DNA from: Candidatus Nealsoniibacteriota bacterium
GTDB taxonomy: Bacteria; Patescibacteriota; Minisyncoccia; Minisyncoccales; PWPS01
DNA: 53,996 nt
Assembly: GCA_003551845.1 (NCBI GenBank)
Contig: PUNQ01000040.1
Span: forward strand, 1-53,996
Direction: 5' to 3'
How positions within the stretch are numbered: position 1 is the stretch's first letter; each line of letters begins with the position of its first letter. The position numbers were made by a program, and so were the translations under genes. The notes beneath the pieces were generated by a model, which did not search any database, was not told the DNA's origin, and saw only the letters and a list, made by a program, of their open reading frames with translations. Below, piece by piece: positions 37,944 to 47,668 of this stretch.

Positions 37944-39746
37944 ATGCTTGACGACATAAAAGGTAAAATAGATGATCTTTTGGGAAAAGAAAAAGGGCCC
38001 GATCCGACTACCGATCCTTCGACATTGAGCATAAAAGATATCATTGCCCCTTCTTTCATTGAAGAAGAGCAAAAATATCTGAAATTCGGTGAAAAATTAT
38101 CCAAGTCCTTTTTCGTTTTTTCTTACCCTCATTATCTGACCAGCGGATGGCTTTCTCCGATTGTTAATTTGGACGCTCAAATGGACATATCCTTTTTTAT
38201 TCATCCCGTCGATACCGGAGAAACTTTGAAAAGGCTCAGGAAAAAATTAACCGAAGTGCAAGCACAAATGTCCGAAAACAGGGAAAAGGGATTGGTTAGG
38301 GATCCCATTCTCACTACCGCATATCAAGACTTGGAAGAGCTTCGAGATCGTCTCCAGTCGGCAGAAGAAAGAATGTTCAAGCTGGGTCTTTATATAACCA
38401 TATACGGTGATAATGATAAAGAAATTTCGGATATAGAAACCAGTTTAAGATCAATATTCGAATCGAAAGTGGTTTATGTCAAGCCGGCCCTCTTTCAACA
38501 AAAGGAGGCATTTGTCAGTACCGCTCCCTACGGGCTCGATAAGCTTCAAACTCACACCAGAATGAATACTCGCCCCCTTTCCAGTATTTTTCCTTTCATA
38601 TCGGCCAATTTGAGCTCGGATGAAGGAATTCTCTACGGAGTGAACATGCATAATAATTCTTTGGTCCTTTTTGACAGATTCAGCCTTGAAAACCCCAACC
38701 AGGTGGTCTTCGGAACTTCCGGTTCCGGAAAGTCTTATTTGGTTAAATTGCAATCTATAAGATCCCTGATGGCCGGGACGGAAGTTATCGTCATCGATCC
38801 GGAAAATGAATATAAGACTTTGGCGGAAGAAGTGGGTGGACAGTTTTACAATATTTCTCTCGGATCCGACAGTCATATTAATCCTTTCGACTTACCCAAA
38901 CCGGGACCGGGAGAGCGACCGGGAGATACCTTGAGAACCAACATAGTCAACCTGGTCGGCTTTATACGGATAATGCTCGGAGGGCTTTCCAATGAAGAAG
39001 ATGCCATGATAGATCAAGCCCTGAAAGAAACCTATGCCGCCAAGGATATCACTCCTCAAAGTGATCCCGATACCTGGGATGATAAAATCCCAATTCTTTC
39101 CGACTTGGAAGACGTTTTGGAGTCCATGGAAGGAACCGGATCATTACTTATAAGACTGAGAAGATTTACCAGGGGAGCTTATTCCGAATTCTTCAATAGA
39201 TATTCCAACGTTTCAATGGATAATAAATTAACCGTCTTCGGCATAAGGAATTTGGAAGACGAGTTGAGGCCGATGGCCATGTTCATGATAATGCGCTATA
39301 TCTGGAAAACGATTACTCGCAGTCAAAAGAGAAGAATTCTGATAATAGACGAGGCTTGGTGGATGATGCAAAATGAAGACGGTGCGTCCTTTCTTTTCGG
39401 CCTGGTTAAAAGGTCACGTAAATACGGTTTGGGAGTGACTACCATTACTCAAGATGTTGCCGACTTTATGAAATCCGAATACGGAAAACCGATAATTACC
39501 AATTCGGCACTTCGCTTTCTTCTGAAACAATCTCCCGCGGTAATCGATATGATTCAGAAAACATTCAATCTTACCGACCAAGAAAAATACATCCTCTTGG
39601 AAGGAGAAGTGGGTGAGGGTGTCTTTTTTGCAGGTAAAAAACATGTGGCGATGAAAGTAATCGCTTCTTATACCGAAGATCAGATAATAACCTCCACTCC
39701 GGAAGAAGTACAAAAAATAAGAGAAAGAAAAATTAAAGGGGTTTAA
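37944..39746 (+). CDS. VirB4-family T4SS ATPase
   Basis: Walker A VVFGTSGSGKSYLVKLQS; IVIDPENEYKTLAEEVGGQ; Walker B RRILIIDEAWWMMQ; TQDVADFM. Confidence 0.88.
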   Translation: MLDDIKGKIDDLLGKEKGPDPTTDPSTLSIKDIIAPSFIEEEQKYLKFGEKLSKSFFVFSYPHYLTSGWLSPIVNLDAQMDISFFIHPVDTGETLKRLRKKLTEVQAQMSENREKGLVRDPILTTAYQDLEELRDRLQSAEERMFKLGLYITIYGDNDKEISDIETSLRSIFESKVVYVKPALFQQKEAFVSTAPYGLDKLQTHTRMNTRPLSSIFPFISANLSSDEGILYGVNMHNNSLVLFDRFSLENPNQVVFGTSGSGKSYLVKLQSIRSLMAGTEVIVIDPENEYKTLAEEVGGQFYNISLGSDSHINPFDLPKPGPGERPGDTLRTNIVNLVGFIRIMLGGLSNEEDAMIDQALKETYAAKDITPQSDPDTWDDKIPILSDLEDVLESMEGTGSLLIRLRRFTRGAYSEFFNRYSNVSMDNKLTVFGIRNLEDELRPMAMFMIMRYIWKTITRSQKRRILIIDEAWWMMQNEDGASFLFGLVKRSRKYGLGVTTITQDVADFMKSEYGKPIITNSALRFLLKQSPAVIDMIQKTFNLTDQEKYILLEGEVGEGVFFAGKKHVAMKVIASYTEDQIITSTPEEVQKIRERKIKGV

Positions 39747-40191
39747 TGACGACGTGTCTTTCCGGAGGATCTCCTTCGCTTTCGGTCGTTACGTCTTTTC
39801 TGCTCTCCAATTCAATATGAATTATTCTTCTTTCGGCCGCCGGCAGGGCGGGCATTCTTTTTTCCACTCCGGTTAAAGAAACTTCATCGGCCGCCTCCCT
39901 TGCCTTTTGCTCCAAATACTCTCGCTTCTTTCTTTTATAGTTGTTTATATCCAGGCTCACATAGATTCTTTGTTCTATATTATTTATGAGTGCCAGCCTT
40001 AAAAGTCTTTCCGTTCCTTTCAATGTCTTTCCGTTTTCTCCGATTAAAACCTGTGGATTCTCCATTTCTACATTGACTTTTATATCTCTTTCATTTTCTT
40101 TTTCAAGATCAACTTTGATTTCCGGATCTATTTTGGAAAAAAACTCTTCCGCTATTTTTTTCATCTTTTTAATTTCACTTTCTTCTATCAT
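39733..40191 (-). CDS. jag: Jag/KhpB-like KH-R3H RNA-binding protein
   Basis: KH-like VLIGENGKTLKGTERLLRLALIN; R3H-like LPALPAAERRIIHIELESRKDVTTESEGDPPERHVVIKP; gene order jag-yidC-rnpA-rpmH. Confidence 0.85.
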   Translation of the reverse strand: MIEESEIKKMKKIAEEFFSKIDPEIKVDLEKENERDIKVNVEMENPQVLIGENGKTLKGTERLLRLALINNIEQRIYVSLDINNYKRKKREYLEQKAREAADEVSLTGVEKRMPALPAAERRIIHIELESRKDVTTESEGDPPERHVVIKPL

Positions 40192-40220
40192 TTTTTTATT
40201 TCATTGGTTTAAAAATATAT

Positions 40221-40940
40221 CTAAACTGCTTTTTCCTTCAAATTTTCTTCTTCCGTTTTTATTAATTTGTGCTGGACCAGAGAAAAAATAATGGTAATTA
40301 TCCAATACACACCGACCGCCGAAGGCAGACTGGAAAGAATAAAGACTGTAAAAATAGGTAAGACGAACTTCATTTGTCCTTTCATTATTTCTCCGATTCC
40401 TCCTTTTTTCTTTTCTTCTTCGGAAGAGCTCGGCATGGTAATCCTGACTTGAATAAATTGTCCGAGCCCCGCCAATACGGCTAAAATTATATTCGGCTCG
40501 GATAAATCCAGAATCCCCAATGATAAATACTCAACCACTTCCGGTTTATGAATAAAATTGTAAAGATGAACCAGCTCTCCGGCGCCCAATCCTCGTCTGA
40601 ATATTTGAAAAAGAGCTATTATGACCGGGAATTGAATAAATAGCGGCAAGATTCCCGAAAAGGGGCTTACACCCTCCTTACTATAGAGCTCCATTACTTT
40701 TTCCGCCTGTTTCTCTTTATCTTCCTTATATTCTTCCTGGAGTTTTTTCACTTTCGGCTGAAGGTTTTTCAGTGCCTTTTGTGATTTGGTCGCTTTCGCC
40801 GAGACCGGATACAGAGCCCCCTTCACTATCAAAGTGATAAATATCACCGCTAATCCCAAATCACCCAAATTATTGTAAAGAAAAATTAGAAGGTTAAAAA
40901 GCGGTTGATAAAATACGACGTAAAAAAAATTACCTATCAT
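40221..40940 (-). CDS. yidC: Membrane protein insertase YidC/Oxa1
   Basis: YNNLGDLGLAVIFITLIVKGALYPVSAKATKSQKALKNLQPKVKKLQEEYK. Confidence 0.92.
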   Translation of the reverse strand: MIGNFFYVVFYQPLFNLLIFLYNNLGDLGLAVIFITLIVKGALYPVSAKATKSQKALKNLQPKVKKLQEEYKEDKEKQAEKVMELYSKEGVSPFSGILPLFIQFPVIIALFQIFRRGLGAGELVHLYNFIHKPEVVEYLSLGILDLSEPNIILAVLAGLGQFIQVRITMPSSSEEEKKKGGIGEIMKGQMKFVLPIFTVFILSSLPSAVGVYWIITIIFSLVQHKLIKTEEENLKEKAV

Positions 40941-41281
40941 TCTTTCAAAAATTTAAATTGAACTAATTGCTTTTTAATTGCTTTTTCAAGCTCTTCAATC
41001 GATTTTTTTTCAGCACCGGATCCGGCGATAATTATTATTCTCACACCTTCATCCAAATTTTTCATTAATCCTTTAAAAGCCTCTCTCATCTTTCTCTTCA
41101 TTTTATTGCGCTCCGTCGCTTTTTTAAATGCCTTGACCGGTGCCACAAAGGCGATCTTCTTGTCCTTTTTATTCACTTTTCTGATCCTGATTTCTAAAAA
41201 TTCACTTTTTAATCTTTTTCCTTTCTTGAAAGTTTCTTCAAAATCTTTCTTCTTTTTCAATCTGTTTCTTTTGGGAATCAT
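40937..41281 (-). CDS. rnpA: Ribonuclease P protein component
   Basis: MIPKRNRLKKKKDFEETFKKGKR...FVAPVKAFKKATERNKMKRKMREAFK; between yidC and rpmH. Confidence 0.88.
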   Translation of the reverse strand: MIPKRNRLKKKKDFEETFKKGKRLKSEFLEIRIRKVNKKDKKIAFVAPVKAFKKATERNKMKRKMREAFKGLMKNLDEGVRIIIIAGSGAEKKSIEELEKAIKKQLVQFKFLKE

Positions 41282-41324
41282 TCTTTAATAAAATAATAAG
41301 GAGTTAAAATAACCACCCTTTAAG

Positions 41325-41459
41325 CTAAGCGGAAAGCTTTTTTCTTCCCTTTTTTCTTCTTCTCTTTAAAACTTTCTTTCCCGATTTGCTTTTTTTTCTT
41401 TTTAAAAATCCGTGCTTCTTTTTTCTCTTTTTTTTGCTCGGTTTATAAGTTTTTGACAT
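41325..41459 (-). CDS. rpmH: 50S ribosomal protein L34 (44 aa, absent from ORF track)
   Basis: Minus strand: MSKTYKPSKKKRKKKHGFLKRKKSKSGKKVLKRRRKKGRKKLSA*. Confidence 0.93.
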   Translation of the reverse strand: MSKTYKPSKKKRKKKHGFLKRKKSKSGKKVLKRRRKKGRKKLSA

Positions 41460-41747
41460 TTTCTTTTTTTATTTTACCGAATATTTATTGACTGGTATAG
41501 ATTTTAATTGAAATGAATCAAAAAGTCAAAATAGAAAATTCATAATTTCTTAAAAACTTGTGGATAACTTTTAGAAGAAAAAGTTTATCATCTCTTTTTT
41601 TTTAAATTTAATTAGTAATAATTATTAAGAATTTTTTACTCTTTTTATTTATTTTTCAACAATTTTTCCCCATTTTTTTCCACTTTTTAAGAGTTTTTTT
41701 GATTTTCCATTTATGTTATACTTTTTCCACAGTAATTAAAATAAAAG
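41460..41747. other. Probable oriC region upstream of dnaA (AT-rich, DnaA boxes)
   Basis: Exact DnaA box TTATCCACA on the minus strand (41559-41567), near-match TTTTCCACA (41723-41731), very AT-rich, between rpmH and dnaA. Confidence 0.7.
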
Positions 41748-43100
41748 ATGAAAAAAGAAAAGCTTTGGGAATCAATTTTGGCAGAGGTTCAGCTTGCCAT
41801 TTCACCTACGAAATTCAATACCTGGTTCAAAAATACCGAATTAATGGAGTATGAAAACGGTAAAATAAAAATTGCCGTGCCCAATGCTTTCACTAAAGAG
41901 TGGTTAAAAAATAAGCATAATGAAACCATAATTGAAGCGGTTAAAAGTGTCGGAGAAAAAGTTGATCGTGTCGATTACATAATAGAACAAAATACTCGCC
42001 GAAAGAAAAAAAAGAAAAAGGAAGAAATCAAAAAAGAAGACAATGAAGGGCAGATGGAATTTGAAGAATTTCAGATTGATAAAAAGTCCAATTTGAACCC
42101 AAAATATACTTTTGAAAATTTTATTGTCGGACCATTTAATGAGCTCTCACACGCGGCCGCTTATGCGGTAGCCGAAAATCCCGGAAAAGTTTATAATCCA
42201 CTTTTTATATACGGTAAGGTGGGACTGGGAAAAACTCATCTTTTACAATCCATAGGAAACGAAGTTAAAAAATCTTCAAAAAAAGTAAAATATATTCCCG
42301 CTCAAAAATTCATTACCGGGGTCGTTAACGGTATAAAAAACGGCCAAATGGAACATTTTAAATCAAAATATAAGGATATAGATGTTCTGATAATTGATGA
42401 TATTCAATTTTTATCGGGAAAAGAAAAAACTCAAGAAGAATTTTTTCATACTTTCAACGACCTTTACGAAAAAAATAAACAAATCATTCTTTCTTCGGAC
42501 AGACCTCCCAAATCAATAAGATCTTTAACCGAAAGACTGAGATCGCGTTTTGAAGGTGGAATGATAGCCGATATAAATTTTCCCGATCTGGAAACCAGAT
42601 TGGCCATATTAAAAACCAAAGCTCAAGAAAAAAAATTCAATATATCCGAAGAAGTATCTTCTTATATAGCTGAAAATATCCAAAAAAACATTCGCGAATT
42701 GGAAGGAGCTCTTAATAAACTCGTCGCTCATCATAAGCTGACCGGAAAAAAAATAACAAAAAAAGAAGCTGAAAAAATATTGAAAAATATTCTCGAATCT
42801 CCTACAAAAAATGTTTCTTCTTCTCAAATAACAAAAGCCGTAAGTAAATTTTATGATATTTCCGAAAATGATCTGAAAGGAAGCTCCAGAAAAAAAGAGA
42901 TTGTTAAACCGAGACAAGTGGCCATGTATCTTTTAAGAGAAGAGTTGGAATATTCATTTCCTTTTATCGGTAAAAAAATGGGTGGTAAAGATCATACTAC
43001 CGTTATGTATTCTTATAAAAAAATCAAAAAGAAATTGGATACAGATGAAGATATAAAAGAAGAAATTTCTTTAATCAAACAGATGATGCTTTCCGTTTAA
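41748..43100 (+). CDS. dnaA: Chromosomal replication initiator protein DnaA
   Basis: NPLFIYGKVGLGKTHLLQSIGNEV; VLIIDDIQFLSGKEKTQEEFFHTFNDL; C-terminal GGKDHTTVMYSYKKI. Confidence 0.97.
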   Translation: MKKEKLWESILAEVQLAISPTKFNTWFKNTELMEYENGKIKIAVPNAFTKEWLKNKHNETIIEAVKSVGEKVDRVDYIIEQNTRRKKKKKKEEIKKEDNEGQMEFEEFQIDKKSNLNPKYTFENFIVGPFNELSHAAAYAVAENPGKVYNPLFIYGKVGLGKTHLLQSIGNEVKKSSKKVKYIPAQKFITGVVNGIKNGQMEHFKSKYKDIDVLIIDDIQFLSGKEKTQEEFFHTFNDLYEKNKQIILSSDRPPKSIRSLTERLRSRFEGGMIADINFPDLETRLAILKTKAQEKKFNISEEVSSYIAENIQKNIRELEGALNKLVAHHKLTGKKITKKEAEKILKNILESPTKNVSSSQITKAVSKFYDISENDLKGSSRKKEIVKPRQVAMYLLREELEYSFPFIGKKMGGKDHTTVMYSYKKIKKKLDTDEDIKEEISLIKQMMLSV

Positions 43101-43332
43101 TTTTGAAGCCTGTGGAAAAGATGTTAAAAAAGAAGTTAAATACCTATTGAAAAAAAGTTAATAAAAAGAGATTAAAAAAAATTATAAAATTATTAACAAC
43201 TTATCAATACTATCGGCATATCTTTTCCATACCCTTTTATTGACTTAAAAATCAACTTAAAAATAAAGTTTTCCAAAACACTAATAAAAACAATAACCTT
43301 TTAAAAAAATAATTAATTAATAATTAAAATTT
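43101..43332. other. AT-rich dnaA-dnaN intergenic region, possible second oriC subregion
   Basis: TGTGGAAAA (43111-43119, reverse of TTTTCCACA) and long A/T-only stretches. Confidence 0.4.
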
Positions 43333-44457
43333 ATGAAATTTAAAATCCGTCAAGATAAAATAAAAAAAGGATTGGCTATTGCCGGTAGAATCGCTACCAA
43401 ATCCGTTTCTTTGCCCATATTAAAGAATATACATATAAAAACTGAAAATAATTTTTTATCCCTTTCCGCTACCGATCTGGAAGTCGGGGTTAAATGGTGG
43501 TCTTTATCCAAAATAGGAGAAGATGGTGAAACCACGGTTCCTCTTGACCTTTTTTCTAATTTTATAGGTCTTTTACCCGGAGAAGAAAAAGTTGAAGTGG
43601 AAAGTGATAATAATGATTTAAAAGTTGTTTGTGAAGATTATAAAACGGAGATAAAAGGGTTGAGTGCGGATGATTTTCCAATAATTCCGGAAGTTGAAGC
43701 TGAAAAAGTATTGAAAATAAAAAATGACAAATTAATGGAAGGCTTAAAACAAGTCGTCGATATACCTTCAAGTACTAAAGTTAAACCGGAAATATCGGGG
43801 GTCTATTTTCAATTTAAGGGAAAAACTTTAAAATTAGCCGCTACGGACAGCTATAGGTTGGCCGAAAAAATATTATTTTTAGAAGAAAAGATAAAGAATG
43901 ATTTTTCTTTCATATTACCTCAGAAAGCGGCTAAAGAATTATTGAATATTTTTATTGAAGAAGATGAAATTGAAATAAAATTCGATTCGAACCAAGTTTT
44001 ATTTGAATCTTCAATGGATGAAACGGACCATCCAAAAATTCAATTGGTTTCTAAGCTTATAGAAGGAGATTATCCCGATTATGAAGCTATTATTCCGGAA
44101 AAAACGGATACTCAAGTATTGCTTGAAAAAGAGGAATTTTTAAATAAAATAAAAGCCGCCAGTTTATTTAGCGGAAAAGTTAATGAAGTTACTATTGATG
44201 CCGATGAGAAGGAGGATAAAGTTTTAATATCCAGTGAAGATAATGATCTCGGAAAATATGAAACCGAAATGAAAGCTAAAGTGGAAGGAGAAGAAGTTAA
44301 AATTTCATTCAATCATCGCTTTTTAAAGGATGGTTTGGAACAAATAAAAGCGGCTGAAATAGTTTTTTCCATGAGTGGAGAAGATGGTCCGGGAAAGATT
44401 GTTCCGGTGGGAAATGACGATTTTTTATACGTGGTTATGCCTATTAAGAATAGGTAA
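43333..44457 (+). CDS. dnaN: DNA polymerase III subunit beta (sliding clamp)
   Basis: MKFKIRQDKIKKGLAIAGRIATKSVSLPILKNIHIKTENNFLSLSATDLEVGV; ends VVMPIKNR. Confidence 0.95.
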   Translation: MKFKIRQDKIKKGLAIAGRIATKSVSLPILKNIHIKTENNFLSLSATDLEVGVKWWSLSKIGEDGETTVPLDLFSNFIGLLPGEEKVEVESDNNDLKVVCEDYKTEIKGLSADDFPIIPEVEAEKVLKIKNDKLMEGLKQVVDIPSSTKVKPEISGVYFQFKGKTLKLAATDSYRLAEKILFLEEKIKNDFSFILPQKAAKELLNIFIEEDEIEIKFDSNQVLFESSMDETDHPKIQLVSKLIEGDYPDYEAIIPEKTDTQVLLEKEEFLNKIKAASLFSGKVNEVTIDADEKEDKVLISSEDNDLGKYETEMKAKVEGEEVKISFNHRFLKDGLEQIKAAEIVFSMSGEDGPGKIVPVGNDDFLYVVMPIKNR

Positions 44458-46341
44458 TCAGTTTCTAACGTAATCTTCCATTAATACTCTCCAGGCCGGT
44501 CCGGCTACCGATACTCCGGGAGAATTCAACATTCTTTCATTATTATTATTTCCGGCCCATACTCCGATTGCTATATCCGGAGTATAACCGACTATCCAAC
44601 CGTCTCTGAAATTTTGAGTCGTCCCCGTTTTAACGGCTACTTTTTCATTTTCAAAATGGAGTATGGAATTGCTTCCGAAAATGGGTGCTCTTGCTTCGTT
44701 ATCACTTAATATATCGGTTATTTCTTGCGCTACGGAAGAGCTTACCACTCTTCTTTGAGTTGAATTTTTTTGTTGTATTATATTACCCGATCCGTCTTCT
44801 ATTTTTAAAATTGATGCGGTTGGTGATTTCATTCCGTCAGCGGCAAAAACGGAATATGCCGAGGTTAATTCCAAAAGGTTGACTTCTCCTCCTCCCAGCA
44901 CCAAAGAAAGCCCGTAATGATAAGGATCTTCGGTAAAAGTGGTTATTCCGAATCTTTCCGCCCACTCTATACCCTGTCTTAATCCTACCATTTCATCCAA
45001 AACTTTTACTGCCGGAACATTCAAGGATTGAGCCAATGAATCTCTTAGACTCACTTCACCACGAAAGCGATTATCGTAATTTCTCGGAATATAAGGATTG
45101 GCCAGGGTTCCGAAGTTTGTTCTTTCGTCTATTACCGTAGTTTCTCCACTGTATCCGTTTTCAAAAGCTTTTGCATAAATGAAAGGTTTGAATGCCGATC
45201 CGGGCTGTCTTCCTCTCAAAGCTACATTCGTATAAGGATCAAAAAGACAAGATCTACCGGGAACACAATCTTCCGGATATTTTTCTCCGAAATAGTCCGC
45301 TGAACCGACCAATGCTAAAATTTCACCGGTATTCGGATCAGTCATGACTATGGACATATTGTGAGCATTGAATTGAGCGCTGTTTTGTTCTGCCATTATT
45401 CTGGCCACGTTTTCAGCTTTTCTTTGTAGTTCGAAATCTATGGTGGTATATATTTTTAATCCTCTTTCATTTAAAAATTCAGCTCCGTAATGATTTTCCA
45501 GTTGTTGTTTTATATGTAAAACAAAATGAGGAGCTCTCAAATAGTTTCTGAATCTTGAAAATTCGGGTTCTTCATCTATAGCTTCTTCTCGCTCTTTTTC
45601 GTTTAAATAACCGAGATGTGCCATCCTGTTTATGACATAGTTTCTTCTTCCCATTAAAGCGTCCAAATTGTCTCCGTAGGGAGAAAGTGAAGAAGGTGAT
45701 CTTATCATGGCTACGAGAGTTGCCGATTCGGCAACCGTCAATTCGGAAGCTGATTTATTGAAAAATGATTGAGCGGCGGTTTCGATTCCGTAAATATTAT
45801 GACCGAAAGGAATTTGATTAAAATAAAACTCCAAAATTTCTTCTTTGGAATATTTTCTTTCCAATTCGATGGTTAAGATTACCTCTCTTATTTTTCGCAT
45901 GAAAGTTTTTTCATGAGTCAAAAGAGCTGACCTGACTAATTGTTGAGATATCGTTGACCCTCCGGCTGAAAGACTCCTTTCTCGTAAATTTATTAGTACT
46001 GATCGACCTATTCCTTCCAAATCTATACCGTAATGATCATAATAGTTGGAGTCCTCGGCTGAAAGTAATGCTTCTATCAAATGATCCGGAACGTCTTCTA
46101 TCGATATGAGCTCTCTTCTTTCTTCTCCGTGAACCGTATAAAGTAAATTTTCTCCGCTTCTGTCGTAAATTCTGGTCGGCCTACTTATTGTTCTGTCAAC
46201 GAAGTTATCCGGTCGGGGAAGATCTCTGGCAAAATAAATAAAACTGATTGCTCCCAAGAAGATGGAAGAAAAAACCAAAATAACCACTATATAAAATAGG
46301 GTCGGGATTATTTTTTTAATTTTTTTGATTAATTTTCTCAT
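44458..46341 (-). CDS. PBP1A-family bifunctional penicillin-binding protein
   Basis: Glycosyltransferase motifs (EDSNYYDHYGIDLEGIGRS; GGSTISQQLVRS) and transpeptidase motifs (GSAFKPFIYA; VKTGTTQNFRDGWIVGYTP). Start refined to MRKLIKKIKK at 46341. Confidence 0.93.
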   Translation of the reverse strand: MRKLIKKIKKIIPTLFYIVVILVFSSIFLGAISFIYFARDLPRPDNFVDRTISRPTRIYDRSGENLLYTVHGEERRELISIEDVPDHLIEALLSAEDSNYYDHYGIDLEGIGRSVLINLRERSLSAGGSTISQQLVRSALLTHEKTFMRKIREVILTIELERKYSKEEILEFYFNQIPFGHNIYGIETAAQSFFNKSASELTVAESATLVAMIRSPSSLSPYGDNLDALMGRRNYVINRMAHLGYLNEKEREEAIDEEPEFSRFRNYLRAPHFVLHIKQQLENHYGAEFLNERGLKIYTTIDFELQRKAENVARIMAEQNSAQFNAHNMSIVMTDPNTGEILALVGSADYFGEKYPEDCVPGRSCLFDPYTNVALRGRQPGSAFKPFIYAKAFENGYSGETTVIDERTNFGTLANPYIPRNYDNRFRGEVSLRDSLAQSLNVPAVKVLDEMVGLRQGIEWAERFGITTFTEDPYHYGLSLVLGGGEVNLLELTSAYSVFAADGMKSPTASILKIEDGSGNIIQQKNSTQRRVVSSSVAQEITDILSDNEARAPIFGSNSILHFENEKVAVKTGTTQNFRDGWIVGYTPDIAIGVWAGNNNNERMLNSPGVSVAGPAWRVLMEDYVRN

Positions 46342-46351
46342 TGCAGCAATC

Positions 46352-46379
46352 ATTATACCATTTATATCTTTATAATCAA
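46352..46379 (-). promoter_or_regulatory. Putative promoter of the PBP1A gene
   Basis: Minus strand TTGATT, 16 bp, TATAAT with TGG upstream of the -10; ATG 11 nt downstream. Confidence 0.5.
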
Positions 46380-46483
46380 TTATGATAAAATTGTCCAATT
46401 TAAATAAAAAATTTGGAATTTAATGATTTAATTATTTATGTTAAAATTACCCCATTACACACTGTATATCTAAAAATAAAAAT

Positions 46484-47668
46484 ATGAAAAAAGAAGAAAT
46501 AATAAAAAATATTTTGGAACGGGGAGTGGAAGATATTATTGATAAAAAAGAACTTGAGAAAAAATTGAAGTCCGGGGAAAAATTAAGAATTAAACTGGGA
46601 GTTGATCCTACGGGGCCCAAAATACATTTGGGAAGAGCATCTCAATTTTGGAAGTTGCAAAGCTTTCAAAAGTTGGGTCATCAAGTGGTTTTAATAATAG
46701 GTGATTTTACTGCTCGTATAGGAGATGCTTCCGATAAACAAGCGATGAGAACCCCTCTTACCGAAGAAGAGGTGAAAAAAAATATGGAAGGCTACATAGA
46801 TCAAATAGGAAAAATATTGGATATGGATAAGGTGGAAGTCAGACATAACAGTGAGTGGCTGGGAAAAATGAAAGTGGAAGACTTTTTATCCTTGGGAATG
46901 AATTTTACTGCACAACAGATGATAAGGAGAAGAAACTTCAAGGAAAGGTGGGATGAAGATAAGCCGATAGGAATTCATGAATTGGCATATCCTCTTCTTC
47001 AAGGGTATGATTCGGTAATGGTTGAAGCTGATGTGGAGATAGGTGGATTCGATCAGTTATTCAATTTAAAAACGGGTAGAAAAATACAGAAGATTTTTAA
47101 TCAAGAACCTCAACAAATAATGACCTCTCAAATGCTGTACGGTCTCGATGGAAGAAAGATGTCGACCAGTTGGGGTAATGTGGTTACCATAGTGGATGAA
47201 CCGGCCGATATGTACGGAAAAATAATGTCTCTCAATGATGATTTAATTTTTGATTATTTTAAGCTTTGTGCTTTCTATCCCGAAAAGGAGTTGAAGCGGG
47301 TGAAAAAGGAATTGGAAGAAAAAAATCCAAAAGAATTAAAAAAAGAATTGGCTCGGGCGATAGTCCAAATTTATCACGGAGAGAAAGAGGCTCAAGAGGC
47401 TGAAAAAAGATTTGAGAATATTTTTGAAAAGGGAGATATTCCCGAAGAAATTCCTGAAAAAAAGATTGAAAAAAAGGAAATGGGAGCTCTTAATTTGGTT
47501 TATGCAACGGGACTCGTAAAATCAAAATCGCAGGCAAAAAGATTAATAAAACAGGGGGCCGTATCAATTGATAAAAAAAAGATTGAAAGCTGGAAAAAGG
47601 ATATAGAAATAGAAGACGGAATGGTTATTAAAATAGGAAAGAGAAGATTTATGAGGATAGTCAAGTAG
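46484..47668 (+). CDS. tyrS: Tyrosyl-tRNA synthetase
   Basis: LRIKLGVDPTGPKIHLGRASQFWKL; KMSTSWGN; C-terminal S4 domain. Confidence 0.93.
   Translation: MKKEEIIKNILERGVEDIIDKKELEKKLKSGEKLRIKLGVDPTGPKIHLGRASQFWKLQSFQKLGHQVVLIIGDFTARIGDASDKQAMRTPLTEEEVKKNMEGYIDQIGKILDMDKVEVRHNSEWLGKMKVEDFLSLGMNFTAQQMIRRRNFKERWDEDKPIGIHELAYPLLQGYDSVMVEADVEIGGFDQLFNLKTGRKIQKIFNQEPQQIMTSQMLYGLDGRKMSTSWGNVVTIVDEPADMYGKIMSLNDDLIFDYFKLCAFYPEKELKRVKKELEEKNPKELKKELARAIVQIYHGEKEAQEAEKRFENIFEKGDIPEEIPEKKIEKKEMGALNLVYATGLVKSKSQAKRLIKQGAVSIDKKKIESWKKDIEIEDGMVIKIGKRRFMRIVK

Noticed and set aside
19517-39746. Integrative conjugative element
   Set aside because: No relaxase, coupling protein, integrase or attachment-site repeats were seen in the window; genes sit between housekeeping genes.
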